This document shows, in pieces, positions 44,961 to 53,852 of a stretch of 64,000 nucleotides of DNA. The stretch covers positions 1 to 64,000 of the forward strand of contig NZ_JANHDI010000009.1 of NCBI RefSeq assembly GCF_024494595.1, given 5' to 3'. Position 1 is the stretch's first letter, and every line of letters begins with the position of its first letter. The position numbers and the translations under genes were made by a program. The stretch comes from Halobellus rarus. GTDB lineage: Archaea; Halobacteriota; Halobacteria; Halobacteriales; Haloferacaceae. The notes under the pieces are model-generated. The model saw only the letters and a program-made list of their open reading frames with translations. It ran no database searches and was not told the origin of the DNA.

Positions 44961-46229
44961 ATGTCGACACAGAGTTCACGCTTCGAGTTCGATCCGGGGT
45001 TCGAAGACGACCGGCTACGCGTCGCCTGGTACGCGGTCGTCGGCGTATTCGTCGCCGTCGGCGCCTACGCGACGTACCTCAGGATCACAGGGGGGATGGC
45101 GACCACCAACCTCACGAGTATCGTTCCGTGGGGCGCGTGGGTCGCCTTCTACATCTACTTCGTCGGCCTCTCCGCCGGCGCGTTCCTCGTAAGCACGATG
45201 GCCAACGTCTTCGAGGTCGAGGGAATGCACCGGATCGACCGCGACGCGCTGTTCGCGGCCATCATCAGTATGGCGGTGGCGCTGCTGTTCGTCTGGATCG
45301 ACCTCGGACGGATGGACCGGATGTACTTCCCGTTCATCTGGCGCCAACTGACCTCCGCACTCTCGTGGGAAGTGCACGCCTACGTGGCCTATATCGGGAT
45401 TCTGGTCACGGAGCTGTACTTCTCGATGCGGATCGACCTCGCACGGATCGCCCAGCGAACCTCGGGGCTTCGACAGACGTTCTACGCGGCGCTGGCGCTC
45501 GGCCGACTGGACACGAGCGAGGGGTCCCAGTCGTTCGACCAGCGGTGGCTCAAGCGGGCCGGCATCGTCGGGATCCCACTGGCGATCTTCATGGTCCACG
45601 GCGGGACCGGCGTGCTGTTCGCCGTCTCGAAGGCCCGTCCGTACTGGAACAGCGGGCTGTTCCCGGTGATCTTCGTCATCTCGGCGCTGCTCAGCGGGAC
45701 CGCGCTCGTGATGGTGGTCTACGTGCTTCGGACCCGGCTGTTCGACGGCGATTCGGTCGATCCGGATCTACTCGACCGACTTGCACAGCTTTTGATCGGC
45801 TTCATTATCGTCGACGCCGCCCTGACCGCCATCGAGACGTTCATCGCGATCGCCAGCGTCCACCCCCACGAGATCGAGACCTGGCAGGTCATTATGTACG
45901 GGCCGATGTCGTGGTCGTTCTGGTGGTTTATGATCGGATTCAGCTGGGTGTTCCCGATGGTCCTGCTGAGCAAGCGATCCTGGCGACGCACGCCGGCGGT
46001 GATGGTGCTGACGGGACTGAGCGTCGTCATCGGGATTATCGCGGTTCGATTCAACATCGTCGTTCCGGCACAGGTTATGCCGGTGATGGAGGGGCTCCCC
46101 CACGGGTCGTACTTCCCGACACTGGTCGAGTGGGGGACGAGCGTCGGTATGATCGGCGTCGGCCTGCTGTTGTACACGCTCGGAGCGGAGACACTGCCGT
46201 TGACGCCGCTTACTGGAGGTGACCACTAA
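44961..46229 (+). CDS. NrfD/PsrC-type quinol-oxidising membrane subunit
   Basis: This 422-residue integral membrane protein has about eight to nine helices. It has the NrfD-type start WGAWVAFYIYFVGLSAGAFL and a conserved HGGTGVLFAVSKARPYWNSG loop, plus VHPHEIETWQVIMYGPMSWS. NrfD subunits oxidise menaquinol and feed the Fe-S subunit. The gene begins four bases after the Fe-S subunit stop, and its stop shares one base with the catalytic subunit start. The length matches the larger haloarchaeal NrfD proteins rather than bacterial PsrC. Confidence 0.9.
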   Translation: MSTQSSRFEFDPGFEDDRLRVAWYAVVGVFVAVGAYATYLRITGGMATTNLTSIVPWGAWVAFYIYFVGLSAGAFLVSTMANVFEVEGMHRIDRDALFAAIISMAVALLFVWIDLGRMDRMYFPFIWRQLTSALSWEVHAYVAYIGILVTELYFSMRIDLARIAQRTSGLRQTFYAALALGRLDTSEGSQSFDQRWLKRAGIVGIPLAIFMVHGGTGVLFAVSKARPYWNSGLFPVIFVISALLSGTALVMVVYVLRTRLFDGDSVDPDLLDRLAQLLIGFIIVDAALTAIETFIAIASVHPHEIETWQVIMYGPMSWSFWWFMIGFSWVFPMVLLSKRSWRRTPAVMVLTGLSVVIGIIAVRFNIVVPAQVMPVMEGLPHGSYFPTLVEWGTSVGMIGVGLLLYTLGAETLPLTPLTGGDH

Positions 46230-49200
46230 TGAGTGCTGACGATTCGGGCGAGGACGGCGCAGGCGTATCGCGTCGTGACTTCGTCAAGGCGGCCGGGAGC
46301 ATCGGAGTCATCGCGGCGGCGAGCAACGCCGCGGTCGACGTGGACATCGACGACCTGTGGACGGACGATGAGCACCACTACGTCGGGGACGACTACGGCG
46401 AGTACGGTGCGAGCGACGTGATTCACACCACCTGCGGACAGTGTAACACGTTCTGTCCGATCAAGGTGCGGCTCGCGGACGGGAGCGGCACCGGCGAGTA
46501 CAGCTCGCTCGTCCGGAAGCTCGCCGGGAACCCGTACTCGTTCCTCAACACACAGCCGTTCTCACAGGTCCCCTACGAGAGCGATCCGGATGACGTGGCG
46601 ATGGGCGACGTCGAGGGGAGCGGCGACGTCGAAACCGATCGCTGGTCGGTCTCGGGCGGCCGGATCTGCCTGAAAGGGCAGGCGGGGATCCAGACGGCCT
46701 TCGACAGCTACCGTGTCCGTCAACCGATGAAACGAGTCGGTCCGCGCGGCTCGGGCGAGTGGAAGACCGTCTCGTGGGACCAGGTGATTCGAGACATCGT
46801 CGAGGGCGACGACGACCTCGGCCACCCCGGACTCAAAGACATCTGGGGATACGCGCCACAGGAGACGGTGATGAGCGACTGGGAGGCCGTCCAGAACGGC
46901 GAGCTGTCCAAGTCGGCGTTCGACGAGAAGTACGCCGACGACCTCATCGACACCGACCACCCCGACCTCGGCCCGAAGTCCAACCAGATCGTCGACGTCG
47001 GCGGGTTCCGCCGGAACTTCATCCGGAACCGGCTCTGGCACCAAGGGCTGGGGTCGATAAACAGCATCCACCACGCCGGAACCTGCGGCGTTTCGAGCGT
47101 GATGGGCAACGTGCGCTCGCACGCTGCCCAGAAGAAGCGGCAGTACCCCGACATCGAGAACTGCGAGTACCTCATCGTCTGGGGGACCAACCCGATGGTC
47201 GCCAACAAGGGCCCGACGTGGCTCGCCCCGAAGCTGACGAACGCCATCGAGGACGGGATGCGGATGGACGTCGTCGACCCGCGACTGTCGAAGACCGCCG
47301 AAAAAGCCGACACGTGGGTGCCCGTCGAACCCGGCGCCGACGGTGCGCTCGCGCTCGGGATGGCGCGGTGGATCATCGAGAACGACCGCCACGACCTGAC
47401 GTACCTCCAGAACCCCTCGCAGTCGGCCGCGAGCGACGACGACGAGCCCACGTGGAGCGACGCTTCGCACCTCGTCCTCGTCGACGAGCAGGCGGGGCCG
47501 AAGGCGCGAGCCAGTGATCTCGGGCTCGTTCCGGAGGACGCCGACACCGCGGACGACTTCGTCGCCGTCGACGCGGCGACGGGCGAGCCGCGCCCCGCGA
47601 GCGAGGTCGACACGGCGGTTCTCGACGTCGACGTGACCATCGACGGAACGGCGGTTCGAAGCGTCTGGAGCCAGTACCGCGAGCGCGTCTTCGAACACAC
47701 AATCGAGGAGTACGCCGAGATGGCCGGCGTGCCGGCCAAACAGATCTCCGAGATCGCCGACGAGTTCACGAGCCACGGCAAGCGGGCGGCGATCATGGCC
47801 TACCGCGGCCCGGCGAAGCACACTAACGGCTTCTACAACACGCGAGCGATCGCCACCCTCCAACACCTCATCGGGAACTACGACTGGAAGGGCGGCCAGA
47901 TCACGCCCTACGCGGGCTACAGCACGATGTCGGGCCGGTACGAGCTCGGTTCGGTGCCCGACGGCCACTCGCCGTGGGGGATCCCCCTGCTCCGCGGCGG
48001 CGTCAACTACGAGGACACCTCGCTGTTCGATCGCGACGACGGCTACCCGGCGAAGCGGCCGTGGTTCCCCGTCGCGCCGCCGCAGGCGACCCAGGAGCTC
48101 TACGGTAGCGCCGCCGATGAGTACCCGTACGGTGTCGAGGCGCTGTTCATCCGGCCGTACTCGAACAATCACGTGATGGCGATTGCCGGCGGCGACGAGA
48201 TCCCGGCGGTTCTCAAAGACACCGACGCGATCCCGCTGATCGTCGCTTCGGACACGGTCATCGGCGAGACGAGCCAGTACGCCGACTACATCCTTCCCGA
48301 GCCGACCTACCTCGAACGGTGGGAGAACTTCGGGACGTACCCGAACAAGCGGCTGGCCGACGAGAAGATCAGCCAGCCAGCCGTCTCTGTCGTCCCCGAT
48401 GCGCGTCCGTTCGAGGACGTCCTCATCGAGCTGTGGTCGGAACTCGATCTCCCCGGTGTCGGTGAGGACGCTATCCCCGACGCGGACGGCGACCTGTGGC
48501 CCCTCGAACAGGCCGAGGACTTCTACCTGAAGCTCGCGGCCAACATCGCGTACGGTCGCAATCCCGTCGCGGACGCGAGCGAGGACGAACTGCGGGTTTT
48601 CCGTGAGAGCCACGAGAACGGCCTCGGCGAGCAGTTCGATCTCGACCGCTGGAAGGCAGCGGTCACCGACGAAGAGTGGGAAAAGGTCGTCACGGTGTTG
48701 AACCGTGGCGGCCGCTTCGAGGAGCCGACCGAGGGCTACGACGAAGCGTTCGCAGAGCACGGTCACGGATACGACTACGCCGAGCGCGCGGACGGTTCGA
48801 ACGCCTACGACGGCGAGCACATGCGGTACAAACTCGAGTCCCGCGTCGACTTCTACAGCGAGGTCGTCCCGAAGGGGAAACACTCCTTCACCGGCGAGCG
48901 CTTCGACCCGCTCCCGAGGGTCGACGACGTCGAGCACTACGACGGAACCGTGCAGGCCGCGGTAAGCGGCGACGGCGACCGGGAGCGCCCGCTCCGGCTG
49001 ATCAACTGGAAGCCCCGGACCCAGGGGATGCATCGCACCCAGAACAGCCCGTGGCTCCGCGAGACCCGCCCGGAGAATCCCGTGTGGATCAATCCACAGG
49101 ACGCCGAGGAGCGCGGCATCGAGAACGGCGACGACATCGTCCTCGATGCAGGCCGCAAGACCGTCGACGCGGTCGCGATGGTCACGAGCGGAATCCGCCC

Positions 49201-49486
49201 CGGCGTCGTCGGTGCGATGTGGGGATGGGGTCGAAGGGGCGACGGTGCGACGACCGAGACGATCGACGGCGAAACGCGGCCGGCGGTCGAGGCCGACGGG
49301 CACAGCGACTACCAGTTCGACGAGCCGATGACCGAGGAGGCCGGATACGCGAAGGGGCGCGACGCCGGCTTCGCGATCAACCACGTCCAACCGTTAGACG
49401 AGGAGCTCGGGGACACCGGTCTCTCGGATCTGGTCGGCGGGAGTAACGCGCAGTACGACGCCTTCGTCGACGTGGAGCGGCGGTGA
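46229..49486 (+). CDS. Molybdopterin oxidoreductase catalytic subunit (PsrA/PhsA/TtrA-like)
   Basis: This 1085-residue DMSO-reductase-family enzyme has a Tat signal (SRRDFVKAAGSIGVIAAAS) and the [4Fe-4S] motif in TTCGQCNTFCPIKVRLADG with GGRICLKGQAG. Cys286 in HHAGTCGVSSVMGN occupies the expected Mo-ligand position. Mo-cofactor contacts include VWGTNPMVANKGP, VDPRLSKTAEKAD and a C-terminal GDDIVLDAGRKTVDA domain. A Cys ligand excludes the Ser-type DMSO/TMAO reductases and fits polysulfide, thiosulfate or tetrathionate reductases. The great length resembles tetrathionate reductase TtrA. The actual electron acceptor is unknown. Confidence 0.88.
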   Translation: MSADDSGEDGAGVSRRDFVKAAGSIGVIAAASNAAVDVDIDDLWTDDEHHYVGDDYGEYGASDVIHTTCGQCNTFCPIKVRLADGSGTGEYSSLVRKLAGNPYSFLNTQPFSQVPYESDPDDVAMGDVEGSGDVETDRWSVSGGRICLKGQAGIQTAFDSYRVRQPMKRVGPRGSGEWKTVSWDQVIRDIVEGDDDLGHPGLKDIWGYAPQETVMSDWEAVQNGELSKSAFDEKYADDLIDTDHPDLGPKSNQIVDVGGFRRNFIRNRLWHQGLGSINSIHHAGTCGVSSVMGNVRSHAAQKKRQYPDIENCEYLIVWGTNPMVANKGPTWLAPKLTNAIEDGMRMDVVDPRLSKTAEKADTWVPVEPGADGALALGMARWIIENDRHDLTYLQNPSQSAASDDDEPTWSDASHLVLVDEQAGPKARASDLGLVPEDADTADDFVAVDAATGEPRPASEVDTAVLDVDVTIDGTAVRSVWSQYRERVFEHTIEEYAEMAGVPAKQISEIADEFTSHGKRAAIMAYRGPAKHTNGFYNTRAIATLQHLIGNYDWKGGQITPYAGYSTMSGRYELGSVPDGHSPWGIPLLRGGVNYEDTSLFDRDDGYPAKRPWFPVAPPQATQELYGSAADEYPYGVEALFIRPYSNNHVMAIAGGDEIPAVLKDTDAIPLIVASDTVIGETSQYADYILPEPTYLERWENFGTYPNKRLADEKISQPAVSVVPDARPFEDVLIELWSELDLPGVGEDAIPDADGDLWPLEQAEDFYLKLAANIAYGRNPVADASEDELRVFRESHENGLGEQFDLDRWKAAVTDEEWEKVVTVLNRGGRFEEPTEGYDEAFAEHGHGYDYAERADGSNAYDGEHMRYKLESRVDFYSEVVPKGKHSFTGERFDPLPRVDDVEHYDGTVQAAVSGDGDRERPLRLINWKPRTQGMHRTQNSPWLRETRPENPVWINPQDAEERGIENGDDIVLDAGRKTVDAVAMVTSGIRPGVVGAMWGWGRRGDGATTETIDGETRPAVEADGHSDYQFDEPMTEEAGYAKGRDAGFAINHVQPLDEELGDTGLSDLVGGSNAQYDAFVDVERR

Positions 49487-49491
49487 TACGC

Positions 49492-50229
49492 ATGTCCGAA
49501 CACACAGACACAGACGCCGCCCACGACGAGGCGGCGATGGCGACGGCCCGTGCCCGCCTGTACGGGCTGTTAGCCGCGACCTTCGACGGCGAGGCCGAGA
49601 CGACCGCTGCCGCGCTCGATCGGGGGGCCTTCGCGGCCGTCGCCGAGGTATTCCCGATCGACATCGAGACGGCGGACCTACGCGGCGACGGCTACGACGC
49701 CGACTCGCTGGCGATCGGGTACGACAACCTGTTCGCCGTCCCCGGGACCCACTACGTCCCGCCGTTCGCGTCCGCTCACGCGGTCGATCCGAGCGAGGCG
49801 TTCGAGTCCGACTCGCGGTATCACACCGCCGGGGAGGCCGGAGAACTCCTCGGCGATCCGGCAGCCGAGATGGCGCAGCTGTACGCCGCCGCCGGGTTTT
49901 CGCCCGAGCGCGGGGACGAGATCCCCGATCACGTGGCCGCGTGCTTCGAGTTTATGCGCGCGCTGTGTGAGCGAGAGGCGGCGCTCCTCGACGAGGGCGG
50001 AAGCGAGGCAAACCTCGACGCCGTCCGCGACCTCCAAGCCCGGACGCTCTCGCGATTGGGTTGGATCGATCGATTCGAAGCGGCCGTTGCGAGCAGCGAC
50101 ACGGTCGAAGGCGTCTTCGCTGCAATCGCTCGTCTCGCGCGGACGTTCACCGCGTGGGACGCACAGGAAGTCGTCCAGACCGATCTGCAGCCGTCCGAAA
50201 CCACATCCTCAGAACTACCCGACCAATGA
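49492..50229 (+). CDS. TorD/DmsD-family molybdoenzyme chaperone
   Basis: This protein of about 245 residues starts at the ATG at 49492, six bases after the catalytic subunit. It is all-helical, with YDNLFAVPGTHYVPPFASAH and EIPDHVAACFEFMRALCERE, which correspond to the conserved D-x-x-x-L-F...P and E-x-P-D-H-x-x-x-x-x-E-F-M motifs of TorD/DmsD chaperones. It would bind the Tat signal of the molybdoenzyme and guard cofactor insertion. Its stop overlaps the next gene by ATGA. Confidence 0.85.
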   Translation: MSEHTDTDAAHDEAAMATARARLYGLLAATFDGEAETTAAALDRGAFAAVAEVFPIDIETADLRGDGYDADSLAIGYDNLFAVPGTHYVPPFASAHAVDPSEAFESDSRYHTAGEAGELLGDPAAEMAQLYAAAGFSPERGDEIPDHVAACFEFMRALCEREAALLDEGGSEANLDAVRDLQARTLSRLGWIDRFEAAVASSDTVEGVFAAIARLARTFTAWDAQEVVQTDLQPSETTSSELPDQ

Positions 50230-51305
50230 CAACCACAGACATCTCAGACGCCGACCTCCGTGATCGCCTCCGCGCCGTCGACGACCCGGCGCTCGATACA
50301 GACATCGTCACTGCCGGACTCGTCAACGAGATTACCGTCGACGACGGAACCGCCGCCATCGAGCTCGCACTCGGCGCGCCGCACGCACCGGACGAGTCCG
50401 CCATCGCGGAGCGCGTCCGTGAGGTCGCCGACGAAACGGGGATCGACGTCGAGCTCTCGGCGAACGTGCCGCTGTTCGATTCCGCCGAGTCGTCGGTTCT
50501 GCCCGGCGTCAAAAACGTGATTGCCGTCGCCTCCGGAAAGGGCGGTGTCGGAAAAAGCACCGTCGCCGTCAACCTCGCCGCCGGCCTCGCCGATCGCGGG
50601 GCGAACGTCGGGCTGTTCGACGCTGACGTGTACGGGCCAAACGTCCCGCAGATGCTCGGCACCGACACCGATCCCGACGTGCGGACCGTCGACGGCGAAG
50701 ACCGAATCGAACCGCCGATCGCCCACGGGCTCAAGGTGATGAGCGTCGGACTGATGATCGAGGACGACGATCCGGTCGTCTGGCGCGGTCCGGTCGCACA
50801 GGACACACTCACCGACCTGTTTGGCGACGTTTCGTGGGGAACGCTTGACTACCTCGTCGTGGATCTCCCGCCTGGGACTGGGGATGTCCAGCTGACGGTG
50901 CTACAGCACTTACCCGTCACGGGGGCTGTCGTCGTCACGACACCGCAGTCCGTCGCCGTGGGCGATACCCGTAGAGGTATCGAGATGTTTGGTGAGTACC
51001 GGACCAACGTGTTGGGTGTGGTTGAGAACATGAGCGGCTTTGTCTGCCCTAGTTGCGGAGACGCTCACGAGATCTTCGGCGAAGACGGTGGCCGATCTCT
51101 GGCCGACGCAGTCGATGTCCCGTACCTCGGATCGCTTCCGCTGGATCCGGCGGTTCGTGTAGGCGCCGACGACGGCGAGCCGGTCGTTCGTCAGAGCGAC
51201 GCGAAGACCGCGGAAGCATTTGAAGACCTAGCGGCGAGGGTTGCGAACAAAGTTGGCGTGCTGCGACGCCACCACCGCCAGACTACTACCGTCGGTGGCG
51301 AATAA
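50226..51305 (+). CDS. Mrp/NBP35-family Fe-S cluster carrier ATPase
   Basis: This 359-residue P-loop protein has an N-terminal MIP18/DUF59-like domain (residues 5-85: LRDRLRAVDDPALDTDIVTA) and the Mrp ATPase. The ATPase has VASGKGGVGKSTVAVNLAAG (deviant Walker A), GLFDADVYGPNVPQMLG and YLVVDLPPGTGDVQLTVLQ. The CxxC pair in FVCPSCGDAHEIFG is the Fe-S binding site. It is translationally coupled to the TorD-like gene, so it belongs to the molybdoenzyme operon. A role in building the several [4Fe-4S] clusters of this enzyme complex is likely. Confidence 0.88.
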   Translation: MTTTDISDADLRDRLRAVDDPALDTDIVTAGLVNEITVDDGTAAIELALGAPHAPDESAIAERVREVADETGIDVELSANVPLFDSAESSVLPGVKNVIAVASGKGGVGKSTVAVNLAAGLADRGANVGLFDADVYGPNVPQMLGTDTDPDVRTVDGEDRIEPPIAHGLKVMSVGLMIEDDDPVVWRGPVAQDTLTDLFGDVSWGTLDYLVVDLPPGTGDVQLTVLQHLPVTGAVVVTTPQSVAVGDTRRGIEMFGEYRTNVLGVVENMSGFVCPSCGDAHEIFGEDGGRSLADAVDVPYLGSLPLDPAVRVGADDGEPVVRQSDAKTAEAFEDLAARVANKVGVLRRHHRQTTTVGGE

Positions 51306-51312
51306 AAATCAG

Positions 51313-51350
51313 GTCGGTTCGGAGCGACCGCTGTGAGCGAGAACCGCGAC
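51313..51350 (+). repeat. Hairpin with the IS200/IS605-end core
   Basis: Just after the Mrp stop, GTCGGTT (51313-51319) can pair with AACCGCGAC (51342-51350) with one bulge. The loop between reads CGGAGCGACCGCTGTGAGCG followed by AG, the same GGAGCGA...GAGCGAG core as the hairpins at 55-97 and 35613-35663. No transposase gene is next to it. It may be a solitary REP-like copy and could also end the operon transcript. Confidence 0.45.
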
Positions 51351-51479
51351 AGCGAACGGCGAACGCGGTGAGCAAGCGGAGGGCAACAGCGGCGAGCGGG
51401 CCGGTACGGACACACCTGTCCAGCCGGCCACGTCGCTCGATGAGCCATCCAGCTCCTTGGCGGACCCAGAAAGGGCGAG

Positions 51480-51694
51480 GCCGCCTCGTGAGCGGAGTTT
51501 CCGCGGGTACAACGCTGAAGCAGGCGAGAACAGCCTCCTCGTAGCCTCGGTTTTCTCGGGGGGCTCTTGTAGGACGACCTGCGTGTTGCAACTCTTGCAG
51601 AACACTCCTCAAAGGGAGTGTGACTGAACACTTCGTGTCCGCAAACAGGACACCAGAGGAACTCACTGTATCGGTCGAGTACTTCGAGACTCAT
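51480..51694 (-). pseudogene. Decayed zinc-ribbon protein (DUF7567-like)
   Basis: From the ATG at 51694 the minus strand encodes MSLEVLDRYSEFLWCPVCGH and EVFSHTPFEEC. A shift to another frame gives VFCKSCNTQVVLQE, and a third gives TRGYEEAVLACF. Joined, these form the two CxxC pairs and following segment of a small haloarchaeal zinc-ribbon protein. At least two frameshifts separate them, so the gene is dead. The sequence between 51351 and 51480 shows nothing further. Confidence 0.5.
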
Positions 51695-51824
51695 TGTTGG
51701 ACCGACCCGGTTCGACTGGGTCACTCTCTCCGGCCCGGCCGAAAAACACCCTCCGTGCGTACGTTCTCAGCGTTCAGGGCCGTAGACGATGCACGAGGGG
51801 CTTCACACCCACAAGTATGGGCAG

Positions 51825-52107
51825 TCAAACTAGTGCTGTACCTTCGCTCCATAAGCTGCCTTCTCGACAAGGACGTCGTCGTTCGGACACTCCGGTCAGT
51901 TCGGGCGCTGGCCACTCCCAAAGAGAATCCCGGTACGTGGTTGCCTCCTTCGTCTTGAAGCCTCGCGACCAGATCGGGTAGCCGTCGACGAGGAGTGCCT
52001 CGGCTTCGCGGTGTTACTCCCACACATTGAGAATCGGTGGCTCGGTTGTGATCTCGACATCGCCTGACTTATCGAGTACGACGACAACCCAACACCACTC
52101 CCCCAAT
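51825..52107 (-). pseudogene. Haloarchaeal hypothetical protein interrupted by a stop
   Basis: One minus frame reads WVVVVLDKSGDVEITTEPPI then LNVWE, an in-frame TAA, and HREAEALLVDGYPIWSRGFK followed by TTYRDSLWEWPAPELTG, to a stop at 51825. The flow across the TAA is seamless and the expected residue there would be Tyr (TAC/TAT), so a single point mutation seems to have broken it. The N-terminal part is missing. The family looks like a haloarchaeal conserved hypothetical protein, but I cannot name it. Confidence 0.5.
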
Positions 52108-52181
52108 CAATTCCACTGCAGTACTCATACGTGCGCGCTCTAAGGCCTGAAGCTTCCTTCTACCGCTGACAGATCTCTCCT

Positions 52182-52265
52182 ATGTCTGTCTACGAGGTCG
52201 AATTCGGCGAGGTCCGTGAGCCCGGCGACTGCATCGCAGCGGAGATCAGCGAACGACGGGTGTGA
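52182..52265 (+). pseudogene. 27-codon open frame, probably an N-terminal remnant
   Basis: An ATG-started frame encodes MSVYEVEFGEVREPGDCIAA then EISERRV. It looks like the beginning of a longer haloarchaeal protein cut short. It may also be a small real gene. No promoter is obvious. Confidence 0.3.
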
Positions 52266-52298
52266 GCCGCCTCGTAGTTTGACCTCGACGACAAGCGA

Positions 52299-53852
52299 CT
52301 ACACGTAATCGAGCGTGTCCTCGATGGCAGCAGCAAGCGTGAACAACGTTGTCTCGTCGAAGTGATTCCCAACGAGCATCAGTCCCACCGGCAGCCCCTC
52401 TGGCTTACCGCACGGGACGGTAATCGCGGGGTGCCCGGTCACGTTAAACAGGCACGTATTGGCTATGGTCACCACTTCGCGCTCGAGTGCTTCCACACGG
52501 CTCATCTCCGGTGCTTTCTCGAAGGCTCGCACGACTGTCGTCGGCAACGCAATCGCGTCGTACGTTTCGAGCACCTCGTTGTACTCCTGTTCAGCTGCCA
52601 TCGCAAGGTTCCGGGCTTTCGCATACGGTTCGATACCATACTCGGACTTGAGGAAGGCCGCAGCCAGTAGCGAGCGGATTACCGTCGGCGGCAGATCTCG
52701 GGGGCGAGCCTCTTGGAACGAATCCATCACGCGCGCCAGTTGTGGCCACGACCACCCTTTCTGATTCGTGCCGACGCTTCCTTCCTGGAGGAGCCGCGCT
52801 CCGCCCTGCGTTGCGATCGCCCCCCAGATCGCCATCGACTGTCGGTGTCGCGGGATCGAGACGTGATCGACGCTGACGCCGCACGCCTCGAAGCCAGCCT
52901 TCGTCTCACGAACCGTTTCGTCGACGACGGGATCCGAGAACTCCCACCCGAATCCTTCGTCCAAAAACGCAATCGAGAGCTCATCTGGATCATCGTCAGC
53001 CGCGGCGGCGTACGAATCTGCTTCGACACCGTCGGGCTGTCGCGTATCGAGTTTGATCCCGTCGGTGGTATCCGTCCCAGCAATCACTTCGAGCGTTTGG
53101 GCGACCGTCTCGACGGTCGAGGCCATCGGTCCCAGGTGATCGATCGTCCGTTCCAGCGGGACGACACCAGTGTATGGAACGAGTCCGTGCGTCGGTTTGA
53201 TCCCAACGAGCCCGCACCACGAACTGGGGATGCGAATCGATCCGGCTTGGTCGGTCCCGAGTGCGACATCACAATCGCCGGCAACAGGTGCAGCGCCCGA
53301 GCCACTCGATGATCCACCCGCCAGATGCGCTTCCGAGTGGGGGTTCGTCACTGGGCCGTGATCACTCATTCCGCCGGTTCCGGACCACGCGAAGCTCTCC
53401 ATATTGAGCTTCCCACCAATCTCCGCCCCCGCATCCAACAACCGATTCACTGCTGTGGCGTCGATCGTCGGAACGAAACCCTCCATCAGCGACGATCCCA
53501 ACGTCAGTTCGACGCCTGCCAGGGCAATCGAATCTTTGAGCCCGACAGTCTGTCCGGCCAGTGGACCATCACTTTGAGTGCGGATCTGTGTTTTCCGAAC
53601 CCACGCGTTGAGTGGGTCTTCTGACGCAGCGGGTCGATAGCTACTACTTCGACCCGTGTACTCATCTGGTTCGAGTCCGGGATCGAATGAGGGTGCGTGT
53701 CGGATTGGGTCCGAACCCTCGATAGCTGCACTGGCAAGCGTTTGATAATCCTCACAGTCGGACTCACTCAGCGGGATTCCGAGCTCCGCAGCGAGGTCGC
53801 TGATTTCAGTGGTGGTCGGCGTCGCAAACGGTGTGGTGTCGCTACGGGGCAT
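52299..53852 (-). CDS. Amidase (amidase signature family)
   Basis: This 517-residue amidase has the Ser-cisSer-Lys triad: Lys in QTVGLKDSIALAG, the Gly/Ser-rich LAGGSSSGSGAAPVAGDCDV with the cis-Ser, and the nucleophile Ser in GTDQAGSIRIPSSWCG. KPTHGLVPYTGVVP follows. It hydrolyses an amide to acid and ammonia. An N-terminal extension of about 100 residues precedes the core, as in haloarchaeal amidases with substrates such as aryl or short aliphatic amides. Its ATG shares one base with the stop of the preceding substrate-binding gene, so uptake and hydrolysis of one amide are probably linked. Confidence 0.9.
   Translation of the reverse strand: MPRSDTTPFATPTTTEISDLAAELGIPLSESDCEDYQTLASAAIEGSDPIRHAPSFDPGLEPDEYTGRSSSYRPAASEDPLNAWVRKTQIRTQSDGPLAGQTVGLKDSIALAGVELTLGSSLMEGFVPTIDATAVNRLLDAGAEIGGKLNMESFAWSGTGGMSDHGPVTNPHSEAHLAGGSSSGSGAAPVAGDCDVALGTDQAGSIRIPSSWCGLVGIKPTHGLVPYTGVVPLERTIDHLGPMASTVETVAQTLEVIAGTDTTDGIKLDTRQPDGVEADSYAAAADDDPDELSIAFLDEGFGWEFSDPVVDETVRETKAGFEACGVSVDHVSIPRHRQSMAIWGAIATQGGARLLQEGSVGTNQKGWSWPQLARVMDSFQEARPRDLPPTVIRSLLAAAFLKSEYGIEPYAKARNLAMAAEQEYNEVLETYDAIALPTTVVRAFEKAPEMSRVEALEREVVTIANTCLFNVTGHPAITVPCGKPEGLPVGLMLVGNHFDETTLFTLAAAIEDTLDYV

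Noticed and set aside
46562-49390. A 942-codon open frame on the minus strand
   Set aside because: It lies entirely opposite the molybdopterin subunit, whose motifs are unmistakable. In GC-rich haloarchaeal genes the antisense frames are often open. Its translation has no domain pattern.
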